DNA from: CAIVAT01 sp964473485
GTDB lineage: Bacteria; Bacteroidota; Bacteroidia; Bacteroidales; FEN-979
Length of the DNA: 64,000 nt
NCBI GenBank assembly: GCA_964473485.1
Contig: CAYYPH010000003.1
Coordinates: 1-64,000, forward strand
Reading direction: 5' to 3'
Part shown: positions 50,991 to 59,855 of the stretch, piece by piece
Numbering within the stretch: the first letter of the stretch is position 1
Layout of the letters: every line of letters begins with the position of its first letter
Notes under the pieces: generated by a model
Told to the model about the DNA's origin: nothing
What the model saw: the letters and a program-made list of their open reading frames with translations, nothing else
The model's database searches: none
Made by a program: the position numbers and the translations under genes

Positions 50991-51366
50991 TCGGAGGGGC
51001 AGGGCTTTTGGCTTCTCTGGCCCCGGGTTGTTCCATGTTACAGGTTCCTGAAAATTTCGCCCCGGGTTCGATGGCCAGTTTGCCTGTTATAATGTCGCCG
51101 CTGAAACGGGCCGTCTCTTTCAGGGTCAGTAACTCCGTAACTTTTACGTTGGCTTTGACTTCGCCTGAAAAGTCGGCGCTCTGGCATTGTATCTCACCGT
51201 CGATTTTACCCGTCGGCCCCACCACGATTTTGCCTTTGCAATGAATGGTTCCGTTGAGCATACCATCGATACGGAAATCTCCGTTTACCTGTATCTCACC
51301 CGTCACGACAGCTCCCGGGCCCAGAATATTGATGGAGGGCATTTCCGGCTCTCTGTTTTTCGACAT
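50962..51366 (-). CDS. Bactofilin (polymer-forming cytoskeletal protein)
   Basis: A 134-residue protein whose core (about 10-110) is a bactofilin beta-helix: repeated short strands such as GEIQVNGDFRIDGMLNGTI and GKIVVGPTGKIDGEIQ. The flanks are short and polar, with a Pro/Ala/Lys-rich C-terminal tail. Bactofilins polymerise into filaments that position envelope enzymes. It starts 6 bases after sprE on the same strand. ATG 51366 is preferred to TTG 51372. Its place beside a T9SS gene and AtpZ is a known Bacteroidota arrangement. Confidence 0.92.
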   Translation of the reverse strand: MSKNREPEMPSINILGPGAVVTGEIQVNGDFRIDGMLNGTIHCKGKIVVGPTGKIDGEIQCQSADFSGEVKANVKVTELLTLKETARFSGDIITGKLAIEPGAKFSGTCNMEQPGAREAKSPAPPNENRTAQKP

Positions 51367-51372
51367 AGTCAA

Positions 51373-54054
51373 CTATTTTTGAATGACATAATTTTTTTCA
51401 AAGAAACGAAGATACTGAGAAATATCTTTGTTTTTATACAGCACAGGATAATTCTCAACTGAAATAACAAAGTCGTAATATTCTCCGGCATTCTCCAGTC
51501 GCGTGAAAATATATTTACTTGCGCGGATACCGGTGAGGTAATGGATCGCCTTATCGCTGTTTTCAAAATTGTTGATGGTTACCATCTGTCTTGTTTCATC
51601 CAGCATCAGGCTGTTTACCATCAGGTTGTCCAGTCCGTGGAACTTCATGTTGTAGTCGGTCAGTTTGACTTTTAGTGCGTCCACATCAACCAGGTCGCCG
51701 TTTACGATCAAGACGTAGAAATGGAGGGCATTCGGATCGAACTTGTATAACTTCGCGCTGTTATCGACAACCCCGGTTGAATCTTGTCCCGGAGCAGTGC
51801 CGGGTGCAGCCGGGCCGCTCACGCCCAAAAATGCAAGGACATTCTCGGCCATCGGTTTCACCTTGCTGTTCGGATAATTCCTGATGACATTGTTCATGGC
51901 CACCACGAGTGAATCGACGATTTCTATCTTTCCGAGCGCCAGCGCCCGCAGATAATCGAATTTAGGCATAAAGGCGGTATCGCTTCTGAACTTGGTCCGG
52001 GCAATATCGGCATTGTTGATCACCAGGTAATACTGCTGGTTGGTGAAGGCTTTGTAGGTATCGTTGTAAAGGACGGAGGCTTCCGATTGCCTTGCATTGA
52101 TCTCCTTGTAGTAGTTCGGATTGACCAGTAATCGGGCATAGTCACTTTCAGGGTAATTTGTCAGGATATAATTCCGGTACTGATCACTTTTAGGCTGGTT
52201 CTGCAACTCTTTGTAAAGGATGCATAACTCGTAGGCCGTCTGAACTTTGAATTTGTTTTCAGGAAACCGCTCGAGCAACTCTTCAAAGGTAAGGGTTGAA
52301 TTTCCGTAATCGCCAAGTCCGTCGACATAAATAAAACCAGCGTTGTAATAAGCCTGAATGATCAGGTCGTTGGATGCAGCTATTTTTTCGGGCGTCATCG
52401 GAAGGTCTTTCAGGTAGAATGCACGCTCCTTGGGATCCTTGGATTTGGCCAGATCCTTTTGTGAAAATTTCACAGTATCGCCGGGGAGCAGAGGCATGGT
52501 GTCGGTCACTTCGGGCTCGCTCGCAAACGTAACCAGGTTTTTATCGGTAAGGAACCAATTGTCTTCGAATTTCCTACGTCCCCATTTCCTGATAAACGAG
52601 GTAAAACCGTTCGACATGGTGGAAGGATTGTAGAAATACCATCTTCCCTCTTTTGACATGCTGCTGCTCTGCGGATCCTGGTTGTTCAGCTGCCCGAAAA
52701 AGTTCCTGTTCTCAGCCTTTTCCATCTCCTCCATGCGTTTCCGGGTCTCTTCGGCGAGGATCCTGCCGATGATCACATCGATCACTTTATTCCGGTCCTC
52801 TTCACTCATGGCGGCCAGCCGTTGCAGGCTGTCCTGAAGGTGTATGACCTGCAGGTTTTTCACCAGGTCGGTCAGGGTGGCGGTCTTCTTTGAGAGTTCC
52901 TTGTAATTCGGATAATCCTTCGGCAGGAATTGCAGGGTGCTGTCGTAATAGGCCTGTGCGATCTCATAATTCTGGTTCCCGAAGAAAATGTCGGCTAACT
53001 CGAGAGAGGAGATGGCTTTCTGGTAGTTGTTTGTCCGGCTTGTGCTGACCGACAACTTATAGTAATCGATGGCCGTCGCCGTGTCGGCATCCTTCATGGC
53101 AATATGGGCCAGGGCGAAATATATCTGGTCCTGAAAATCCTTGTTTTTTTCATCCTTCAGCATGCGACTGAGCTTTTTCACAATGAATTCGCGGTCGCCC
53201 TTCTCCGAATCATAACACTGTGCAAGGTTGATCTTTGCATTGAACTCCATGTCGTACGAGGGTGCTTTCTTGATCACCGCGGTGTACATCCTTGCGGCGC
53301 CATCGAGATCGCCATTGAGTTGGTATATCTGCCCGAGGATAAACTGTACCCTTGTTTTCAACTCCCCCGACACATTCAGTTCAAGTGCCCTCAGCAGGTA
53401 AGGTACGGCGGTGTTGTAATTTTTCTGGAGTATGTAAGCCTGTGCATACAACAGGTTGACCTCTGTCTCAAAATCCTGGGGAGCCTCTCCCTTGTTGATC
53501 TTGCTGAGCAGCATGTCGAGCATGGGTTCGGCCCGGTTGAAATCGAAAAGCTGGATGTTCGATTTGGCCTGCCATAACATGGCTTCGTACTTGATTTCGT
53601 TGTAGTTGTATGTCTTTATGATAAACTCGAAGGTGCGCCTGGCCATCGGGTAGTCCTGCTTGTAAAAATAACTCTGGCCGATCAGCATGTAACTGTCGTC
53701 GATCCAACGCACATACTCGCGCTTGCTGAAGGTCATGGAATGTTTGTTGATTGCCTTCGACGCCTTCTTGATGGCCACATCTGTATACTGGGCCAATTTG
53801 GCGGCGCTGGTTCGGTCGCCGTAATTGAATACTGGCAGTACAATGGCGTAATTATCTTTGATGGATTCCTTGTAATCCTTCAGCCCCTGCCGCAGGTTGT
53901 CCATCCCGTTCCAGTAAACATTGTAGTGCGAGGTGAGGTTGTGGTAGGCGCGCCGTGTAAAGGTGTTTTTCTTGGTCGAGCAGGAGGAAAGCAGGATCAG
54001 TCCGGTTATAATGACGATCCAGGGGATCCGCGGAAATATCTTCGTTGATCTCAA
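51373..54054 (-). CDS. sprE: PorW/SprE, T9SS periplasmic lipoprotein
   Basis: An 893-residue lipoprotein. The signal peptide ends in a lipobox (LLSSC, Cys25), followed at once by STKKNTFTRRAYHNLTSHYNVYWNG, the family signature. At least eight tetratricopeptide repeats span about 90-430, then a KEGRWYFYNPSTM stretch, further repeats, and a C-terminal domain (about 760-893). In Flavobacterium and Porphyromonas, SprE/PorW is needed for T9SS secretion and links motor and translocon parts. No ATG is present at the beginning, so TTG 54054 is the likely start. It leads the leftward operon with bactofilin, AtpZ and others. Confidence 0.92.
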   Translation of the reverse strand: MRSTKIFPRIPWIVIITGLILLSSCSTKKNTFTRRAYHNLTSHYNVYWNGMDNLRQGLKDYKESIKDNYAIVLPVFNYGDRTSAAKLAQYTDVAIKKASKAINKHSMTFSKREYVRWIDDSYMLIGQSYFYKQDYPMARRTFEFIIKTYNYNEIKYEAMLWQAKSNIQLFDFNRAEPMLDMLLSKINKGEAPQDFETEVNLLYAQAYILQKNYNTAVPYLLRALELNVSGELKTRVQFILGQIYQLNGDLDGAARMYTAVIKKAPSYDMEFNAKINLAQCYDSEKGDREFIVKKLSRMLKDEKNKDFQDQIYFALAHIAMKDADTATAIDYYKLSVSTSRTNNYQKAISSLELADIFFGNQNYEIAQAYYDSTLQFLPKDYPNYKELSKKTATLTDLVKNLQVIHLQDSLQRLAAMSEEDRNKVIDVIIGRILAEETRKRMEEMEKAENRNFFGQLNNQDPQSSSMSKEGRWYFYNPSTMSNGFTSFIRKWGRRKFEDNWFLTDKNLVTFASEPEVTDTMPLLPGDTVKFSQKDLAKSKDPKERAFYLKDLPMTPEKIAASNDLIIQAYYNAGFIYVDGLGDYGNSTLTFEELLERFPENKFKVQTAYELCILYKELQNQPKSDQYRNYILTNYPESDYARLLVNPNYYKEINARQSEASVLYNDTYKAFTNQQYYLVINNADIARTKFRSDTAFMPKFDYLRALALGKIEIVDSLVVAMNNVIRNYPNSKVKPMAENVLAFLGVSGPAAPGTAPGQDSTGVVDNSAKLYKFDPNALHFYVLIVNGDLVDVDALKVKLTDYNMKFHGLDNLMVNSLMLDETRQMVTINNFENSDKAIHYLTGIRASKYIFTRLENAGEYYDFVISVENYPVLYKNKDISQYLRFFEKNYVIQK

Positions 54055-54093
54055 AATTGTAATGCCGTTAATATTCTACTAACTATAATTTTA

Positions 54094-54101
54094 CAAAATT
54101 A
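54094..54101 (-). promoter_or_regulatory. Putative -7 element of the sprE operon
   Basis: TAATTTTG on the minus strand, exact TAnnTTTG, about 40 bases before the TTG at 54054. The -33 element is not clear in the A/T-rich sequence around it. Confidence 0.42.
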
Positions 54102-54139
54102 TTTTAATTTTTTGAATTAGCCCGGCCCCCTGGCGAAGA

Positions 54140-54170
54140 TTTGTGGCATGATATAATTTTCCGATATTTG
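54140..54170 (+). promoter_or_regulatory. Putative promoter of the M23-dxr-rseP operon
   Basis: TTTG at 54140-54143, 19 bases, then GATATTTG at 54163-54170 (one mismatch to TAnnTTTG). The transcript start would lie near 54177, some 25-30 bases before the TTG/GTG start codons. Confidence 0.52.
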
Positions 54171-54203
54171 CAGCGTTTTCAGAATCAGGCATAACGCACC
54201 CAA

Positions 54204-55085
54204 TTGGCAGTGAAGGAAAAAAAACGTCGGTGGAGGGATAAGTGGCGCAGCAAGTACCGTCTTGTCTTCATGACTGACGACACCCTGGAGGAAAGATTCA
54301 CCTTCAGGCTGTCGCGAATGAATGTTTTTGTGGCCCTCGGAACCCTGACCATTATTCTCATTTTCCTCACCACGATCCTGATCGCCTTCACCCCTTTACG
54401 CGAATACATACCTGGTTACACGAATGTAGGGCTCACCCGGCGTCTATACACGCTTCAGCGAAAAACCGATTCCATCGAGCGCGATCTGATTCGGAAGGAC
54501 CAGTTTATCGCAAGCATCAAGACGGTGATCAGCGGTGGTGACCTGCCCGGCGAAACAGCCATGACGCGTGATACCATGAAACGTTATAACAATGTTAAGC
54601 TGAAACGGTCGCCTGAGGATTCAATGCTGAGGCTTGAAATCGAGAATCAGACAAAATACAGCCTTTACAGGCTTGAAGGCCGCGACCAGTCAAGGCAACA
54701 GAAAACCACGCTGGGGGGTATGTTGTTCTTTACGCCCATCAAGGGTATCGTCACCAGCCAGTTTGACCCGGGGATCAAGCATTTTGGGATCGATATCGTT
54801 ACCAGGCAGAATGAGGCTGTCAAGGCAGTCCTCGACGGCACGGTCATCCTGAGCAACTGGACCGTTGAGACAGGCTACGTCATTCTCCTACTCCACTCGC
54901 AGAACATCGTATCGGTTTACAAACACAATTCTGCCCTGCTCAAAAAGACGGGCGATTTTGTGAAAGCCGGCGAGCCCGTGGCCATCGTGGGCCAAACCGG
55001 TGAACTTTCCAGCGGACCGCACCTTCATTTTGAGTTGTGGAGCGACGGCAACCCGGTGAATCCCAAAGATTATATAATATTCTGA
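54204..55085 (+). CDS. M23-family metallopeptidase with N-terminal membrane anchor
   Basis: A 293-residue protein. A basic N-terminus is followed by one transmembrane helix (about 35-60), a predicted coiled coil (about 80-115), and a LytM/M23 domain (about 175-293). The active-site pattern is complete: HFGID (H-x3-D), then the late HLHFE (H-x-H) in SSGPHLHFELW. M23 enzymes cleave peptidoglycan cross-links, or act as scaffolds when residues are lost; here the ligands are intact. The start is TTG 54204 or GTG 54210; no ATG is available. It leads an operon with dxr and rseP. Confidence 0.88.
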   Translation: MAVKEKKRRWRDKWRSKYRLVFMTDDTLEERFTFRLSRMNVFVALGTLTIILIFLTTILIAFTPLREYIPGYTNVGLTRRLYTLQRKTDSIERDLIRKDQFIASIKTVISGGDLPGETAMTRDTMKRYNNVKLKRSPEDSMLRLEIENQTKYSLYRLEGRDQSRQQKTTLGGMLFFTPIKGIVTSQFDPGIKHFGIDIVTRQNEAVKAVLDGTVILSNWTVETGYVILLLHSQNIVSVYKHNSALLKKTGDFVKAGEPVAIVGQTGELSSGPHLHFELWSDGNPVNPKDYIIF

Positions 55086-55096
55086 ACTGGCCGGTA

Positions 55097-56260
55097 TTGA
55101 AAAAAAGGATCGCCATATTAGGTTCGACCGGAAGTATCGGTACCCAGGCTCTCGACATCGTACGCCTTCACCCGGATATGTTCACTGTTGAAGTGATCAC
55201 TGCCCGGTCGAACTGTGATCTGCTGATCCGGCAGGCGATTGAATTTCAGCCGAATGCCATCGTGATCGGGAATAATTCCTGCTACGGCAAGGTGGCGGAT
55301 GCCCTGCGTGCATATCCCGTAAAAGTTTTTTCAGGTGATGAATCAATCGCCCAGATCGTGGAAATGGACAGCATTGACCTTGTCCTGGTGGCAATGGTTG
55401 GATATGCCGGACTTAAACCCACCCTCAGGGCTATTGAATCGGGGAAACAGATCGCCCTGGCCAACAAGGAAAGCCTGGTGGTGGCCGGCGACCTGGTTAT
55501 GTCGGCGGCCCGAGCCCGGCGGGTCATGGTGATTCCTGTTGATTCGGAACATTCCGCCATTTTCCAGTGCCTGTCCGGCGAAATGAACCACTCTGTCGAA
55601 AAGATCATTCTCACCGCTTCCGGAGGTCCATTCAGAGGAATGCAGCGCGAACACCTGGCCCAGGTGACCAGGGAGGCCGCGCTCCGGCATCCAAACTGGA
55701 CCATGGGTCACAAGATCACCATCGATTCAGCTTCACTTATGAACAAAGGGCTCGAAGTGATCGAAGCCAGCTGGTTATTTGGCCTCAAAGCCAGCCAGAT
55801 CGACGTGGTAATCCATCCGCAGTCGATCATTCATTCCATGGTCCAGTTTGTCGATGGCTCTATAAAGGCACAGATGGGACTGCCCGATATGAAGTTACCC
55901 ATTCTTTATGCCATGGGTTACCCTGCCAGGGTGGCTTCGGATATGCCTCGCTTCGACTTTACCCGGTATCCGCAACTGACCTTTGAACCGCCCGACAGGG
56001 ATTTGTTCCGTAGTCTCACACTGGCCTATCGCGCCCTTGATAGAGGAGGCAACACCCCCTGCGTGATGAATGCCGCCAACGAGGTGGCGGTTGAATCGTT
56101 TCTGAACGACAGGATATCGTTCCTGGCCATCCCCGAGGTAATCGAACACTGCATGGTTACCGCACCTTTTATCGGCAAACCCGGTTATACCGATTATGTG
56201 GAAACCCACCAGGAGACCCTTGTACGTGCCAGGGAATTCATTCACAAAGTAAAACGTTAA
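55097..56260 (+). CDS. dxr: 1-deoxy-D-xylulose 5-phosphate reductoisomerase
   Basis: A 387-residue enzyme of the MEP isoprenoid pathway that turns DXP into MEP using NADPH. The NADPH motif is ILGSTGSIGTQALDIV (about 6-21); the active-site regions VPVDSEHSAIFQCL and IHPQSIIHSMVQF are present. The likely start is TTG 55097, 11 bases after the M23 stop codon, which gives the family N-terminus (LKKRIAILGSTG). A longer reading from GTG 55037 would overlap the previous gene and adds non-conserved residues. It is followed by rseP after 18 bases. Confidence 0.95.
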   Translation: MKKRIAILGSTGSIGTQALDIVRLHPDMFTVEVITARSNCDLLIRQAIEFQPNAIVIGNNSCYGKVADALRAYPVKVFSGDESIAQIVEMDSIDLVLVAMVGYAGLKPTLRAIESGKQIALANKESLVVAGDLVMSAARARRVMVIPVDSEHSAIFQCLSGEMNHSVEKIILTASGGPFRGMQREHLAQVTREAALRHPNWTMGHKITIDSASLMNKGLEVIEASWLFGLKASQIDVVIHPQSIIHSMVQFVDGSIKAQMGLPDMKLPILYAMGYPARVASDMPRFDFTRYPQLTFEPPDRDLFRSLTLAYRALDRGGNTPCVMNAANEVAVESFLNDRISFLAIPEVIEHCMVTAPFIGKPGYTDYVETHQETLVRAREFIHKVKR

Positions 56261-56278
56261 AAACAATTATCTGTACAG

Positions 56279-57598
56279 ATGGAAATCTTTATCAAAATAG
56301 TACAATTGCTGCTCAGCCTCTCCATTCTTGTTATTTTTCATGAATTGGGCCATTATCTTGCAGCCAGGATCTTTAAAACAAGAGTAGAAAAATTCTACCT
56401 CTTTTTCGACCCATGGTTCTCGCTGTTTAAATTTAAAAAAGGAGAAACTGAATACGGAGTGGGATGGATCCCACTGGGGGGTTATGTAAAAATATCCGGC
56501 ATGATCGATGAATCGATGGACCGTGAACAGATGAAGCAGCCGCCACAGCCATGGGAATTCAGGTCGAAACCTGCCTGGCAGCGGTTGATCATCATGCTCG
56601 GAGGGGTTACCGTCAACGTATTGCTCGCGGTGGCTATTTATATCGTCATGCTTATGGCCTGGGGTGAACAGTACCTGCCGGCATCCGAGGTGAAATTCGG
56701 CATTACCGTCGACTCACTGGGATACGAGATGGGCCTGCGTAACGGCGACCGGATCTTATCGGTCGATCATAAACCGGTAGATGATTTTGCTTCCATTCCG
56801 AAGACGATCATTCTTGATGAGGCCAAAACCGTTCAGGTGATACGCAATGGTGAAAAGACCAACATTCACGTTCCATCAGGGTTCATTGCCAAACTGATCA
56901 AACATAAGTCGCCCGACTTCATTACTGTGCGTTTCCCGTTTGAAGCCGGCAGGTTTGCCCCGGGTTCACCCGCCGAGGCGGCCGGTATAAAGATCGATGA
57001 CCATATTATCGGCATCAACGATTCTCTCTATTCCTTTTTCGATGAATTCAGAGCAGCCATTCAGAAATTCAGGAACCAGCAGGTCAGTATAAAGGTGGTC
57101 AGGTCGGGCGATACGCTTGCGTTGCCGGTGCAGGTTCCCGAGGCCGGATTGATCGGCATCTATCCCAAGGGGCCATCCAATTATTTCAAATTAAGCGAGA
57201 AATCGTACACTCTTTTCTCCGCCATTCCGGCCGGCATTGTTAAGACCTTCGACGGCGCCTGGAACTACATAAGATCGATCAAACTGCTCTTTTCGCAGGA
57301 CAAAGCCTATGAATCGGTTGGAGGATTCATTACCATCGGCAGCATCTTTCCTTCAACCTGGGATTGGGCCGCTTTCTGGTCGCTCACGGCGTTCCTGTCC
57401 ATCATGCTGGCCATCCTGAATATCCTTCCTATCCCGGCCCTCGACGGAGGACATGTGATGTTTCTCTTCTATGAGATCATCTTCCGCCGCAAACCCAGCG
57501 ACAAGTTTATGGAGTATGCCCAGATCGTTGGGATGGTCATCCTGTTCGGGCTGCTGATCTTTGCCAACGGGCAGGACATCATGAAGCTTTTCAGGTAG
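56279..57598 (+). CDS. rseP: RseP-family site-2 zinc metalloprotease
   Basis: A 439-residue intramembrane protease. The zinc-binding H21-E22-x2-H25 is in the first transmembrane helix (FHELGHYLA); the third ligand is in the late NILPIPALDGGH motif. Two PDZ-like domains fill the middle (about 130-320). RseP cuts anti-sigma factors and signal-peptide remnants inside the inner membrane. This is relevant here as the window has two ECF sigma modules with membrane partners, but no direct link is shown. It is the last gene of the M23-dxr-rseP operon. Confidence 0.93.
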   Translation: MEIFIKIVQLLLSLSILVIFHELGHYLAARIFKTRVEKFYLFFDPWFSLFKFKKGETEYGVGWIPLGGYVKISGMIDESMDREQMKQPPQPWEFRSKPAWQRLIIMLGGVTVNVLLAVAIYIVMLMAWGEQYLPASEVKFGITVDSLGYEMGLRNGDRILSVDHKPVDDFASIPKTIILDEAKTVQVIRNGEKTNIHVPSGFIAKLIKHKSPDFITVRFPFEAGRFAPGSPAEAAGIKIDDHIIGINDSLYSFFDEFRAAIQKFRNQQVSIKVVRSGDTLALPVQVPEAGLIGIYPKGPSNYFKLSEKSYTLFSAIPAGIVKTFDGAWNYIRSIKLLFSQDKAYESVGGFITIGSIFPSTWDWAAFWSLTAFLSIMLAILNILPIPALDGGHVMFLFYEIIFRRKPSDKFMEYAQIVGMVILFGLLIFANGQDIMKLFR

Positions 57599-57792
57599 GA
57601 CGATGTCGTGACAGGTGACGCGTGACGGGGAATGAAATGAGTGAATGAGTGAATGAGTGAATGAGTGAATTGCTTACCTGCTCACCCGTTCACCGGTTTA
57701 CCAAATGATTGACTGATTGATCTTTCCCTAATCGCTATTCGCTAATCACTAATCCCTGATTTTGAATTTTGACAATTGAACTTTGAAGTTAA
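57599..57792. repeat. Convergent intergenic micro-repeat island
   Basis: Between the 3' ends of rseP and yitT. In order: the 24-base block 57607-57630, exactly inverted relative to 138-161; five GAATGAGT units (about 57635-57670); TTACCTGCTCACCCG-type sequence; GATTGACTGATTGAT; then CTAATCGCTATTCGCTAATCACTAATC units; then TTGACAATTGAA. The GAATGAGT and GACAATT words recur, in part inverted, at 11454-11586. No gene is seen. Confidence 0.85.
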
Positions 57793-58692
57793 TTACTGCT
57801 CCGTCACCTTCTCCTTCAGCGATTTAAATCCTTCGCCAAGAATCTCCGTGGCATCGGTTACTGTCAGGAATGCTTTCGGATCGATCTGATGGACATATTC
57901 TTCAAGCAATGCCAGTTCCCTGCGGCTTACCACGGTGAAAATAATCCGCCGTTCGGCCATGTTGTACATGCCTTTACCATCAATGTAAGTGCCGCCGCGG
58001 TTAAGGTTGTTGATGATTTTGTCGCGGATTTCCTCATGCTTGTCGGAGATAATGAACAGGCTTTTGTCGTAACTGACTCCCTCCAGCACCACGTCGATCA
58101 CTTTGCCTGTCACGAAGATGACGATCCAGCTGTAGAGCGGAATTTTCCAATCCTGGAATACCAGAAGGCCGATCAGCACGATGGCCGAATCGACATAGAT
58201 CATCAGCATGCCCAGTGGCATGCGGGTGTATTTCGCAATGATCATGGCCACGATGTCGCTCCCTCCCGAGGTCGCCTTCGACTTGAAGATCAGGCCCAGC
58301 CCCAATCCTGCCATCACACCTCCGAAAAGTGATGACAAGAGGGCATCGCCTTCAACCAGGGGTTCGAACCCCCAGAAATAGGTCAGGGTATCGGTAAAGA
58401 TGGCTGTAAGAGAGAAACCAAGAACGGTTTTAAAACCGAACCGGGGGCCCAGGAATTTAATGCCGAGCAGGGTCAGCGGTATATCGAAGCAAAGGGCTAC
58501 GAGACCCACCGGTGTTCCAAACATGTAATGAAGCACGATGGAGATGCCGTACACACCTCCGGGTACAATTTTATAAGGGGTGATGAAGAGGACAAATCCT
58601 GCTGCGAGGATAAAGGCTCCCGTGATGATAAAACTGTAAGAGAGAAACCATTTTCTGGTAAACGGTTTTTCCTTGAGGATGAAAAATGCCAT
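57793..58692 (-). CDS. YitT-family membrane protein (DUF161 / DUF2179)
   Basis: A 299-residue protein. Five hydrophobic segments fill the first 200 residues (DUF161 repeats, such as FILAAGFVLFITPYKIVPGGVYGISIVL and the Gly-rich GGVMAGLGLGLIFKSKATSGGSDI). The last 85 residues are the soluble DUF2179 domain (YIDGKGMYNMAERRIIFTVVSRREL). The family is widespread, of unknown function and suspected to be a transporter. It is a single gene, convergent with rseP and divergent from porP, with a TAACTTTG element upstream. Confidence 0.88.
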   Translation of the reverse strand: MAFFILKEKPFTRKWFLSYSFIITGAFILAAGFVLFITPYKIVPGGVYGISIVLHYMFGTPVGLVALCFDIPLTLLGIKFLGPRFGFKTVLGFSLTAIFTDTLTYFWGFEPLVEGDALLSSLFGGVMAGLGLGLIFKSKATSGGSDIVAMIIAKYTRMPLGMLMIYVDSAIVLIGLLVFQDWKIPLYSWIVIFVTGKVIDVVLEGVSYDKSLFIISDKHEEIRDKIINNLNRGGTYIDGKGMYNMAERRIIFTVVSRRELALLEEYVHQIDPKAFLTVTDATEILGEGFKSLKEKVTEQ

Positions 58693-58712
58693 AAGGGTTG
58701 AATTTAATGGTG

Positions 58713-58720
58713 CAAAGTTA
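58713..58720 (-). promoter_or_regulatory. Putative -7 element of the yitT-family gene
   Basis: TAACTTTG on the minus strand, exact TAnnTTTG, about 20 bases before the ATG. A TTG 13 bases further upstream is too close for a normal -33 element. Confidence 0.4.
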
Positions 58721-58782
58721 TTTTTTTACCGCACAATCCCGGCCCTTAAACTGCGTTATCAAACAAACAATTTGCAGGCTAA

Positions 58783-59844
58783 ATGGTTGTAATAAGAAAA
58801 AATACTGTACTTTTATCCCGTTTTTTTGTTCAACCCGACAATTTGTTGCCGACATTGCTTAAACGCAAGACTATTTCCGCTGCCAGAGTGCTTTTCAGAA
58901 CACTCCCGGTCTTATTTTTTCTTGGTCTGTCATTGGCAGGCTTCACGCAGCAGCCAACGCTGATAACCCATTACATGTTCAACAACATGGCGATCAACCC
59001 GGCGTTTGCAGGAAGCAGCGGGGGTATCTGTGCCACCGGCCTGGTCAGGCAGCAATGGATGGGCTTCAAGGATCCGGACGGATCAAAGACCGCACCCCAG
59101 ACCTACCTGTTGTCGGTTGATTCTCCTATCAGGGTCCTTCATGGCGGGGTGGGCGGCGTGCTTTACCAGGATCAACTGGGTTTTTTCAAGGAGATCGCAT
59201 TGAAACTCGGTTATGCTTACCGGATGGAGGCCTGGAACGGTGATCTTTCGTTTGGTATTCAGGGCAGCCTTCAGAATGGTACCTTCGACTTTTCGAAGTT
59301 CGATCTGGGTCAGGGCGCCGGCAACCTTGGCGAAGACCCTGTGCTGCGCGAGATGAACGGCAAGACATCCGACATGGCGATCGATATGGGCCTGGGCGTG
59401 TTTTACAGGGTTCCCGACCAGTACTATGTTGGATTATCCGCCTCCAATCTGTTACAGTCGAAATCGAAAAATATCTCATACCAGGGCAGGAGGACCTTCT
59501 ACCTGGCAGGAGGTTATGAATGGATGATCCCCAATCACCCCGCCTTTGAACTGCTTCCTTCGGTGCTGTTCATGTACGACGGGGGGGCTTTCCAGTTCAA
59601 TGCCTCCGCGTTGCTTATGTACAATAACAAGTTTTATGGCGGCCTTGGATACCGGCTCCAGGATGCAGTGTCGGTGCTCGCCGGCATGTTCATCAAAGGT
59701 TTTCATGTAGGTCTTTCTTACGACATCAGTACATCTGCCCTTACAAAGTATAACAGCGGAGGGTTGGAAGTTATGTTGAGTTACTGTTTCAAAATAGACA
59801 TGGATAAATACAGGAAAAGTTACCGGAACACCCGTTTCTTGTAA
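58783..59844 (+). CDS. porP: PorP/SprF-family T9SS outer-membrane protein
   Basis: A 353-residue outer-membrane protein. The family opening TLITHYMFNNMAINPAFAGS follows a hydrophobic signal sequence (about residues 35-55). The rest is a beta-barrel with Gly/Tyr-rich strands and the C-terminal GGLEVMLSYCFKI. PorP anchors the PorK/N ring or binds the PorE-type peptidoglycan linker in the T9SS. The start is uncertain: the ATG at 58783 puts about 30 unusual residues before the signal, and a promoter-like element lies within them, so a TTG or GTG further in may be used. It stands 101 bases before gldK. Confidence 0.87.
   Translation: MVVIRKNTVLLSRFFVQPDNLLPTLLKRKTISAARVLFRTLPVLFFLGLSLAGFTQQPTLITHYMFNNMAINPAFAGSSGGICATGLVRQQWMGFKDPDGSKTAPQTYLLSVDSPIRVLHGGVGGVLYQDQLGFFKEIALKLGYAYRMEAWNGDLSFGIQGSLQNGTFDFSKFDLGQGAGNLGEDPVLREMNGKTSDMAIDMGLGVFYRVPDQYYVGLSASNLLQSKSKNISYQGRRTFYLAGGYEWMIPNHPAFELLPSVLFMYDGGAFQFNASALLMYNNKFYGGLGYRLQDAVSVLAGMFIKGFHVGLSYDISTSALTKYNSGGLEVMLSYCFKIDMDKYRKSYRNTRFL
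58787..58815 (+). promoter_or_regulatory. Putative promoter inside the long form of porP
   Basis: TTG at 58787-58789, 18 bases, then TACTTTTA at 58808-58815 (one mismatch to TAnnTTTG). If used, the ATG at 58783 is not transcribed and porP starts downstream at a non-ATG codon. Confidence 0.38.
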
Positions 59845-59855
59845 AAGAAAAAATG

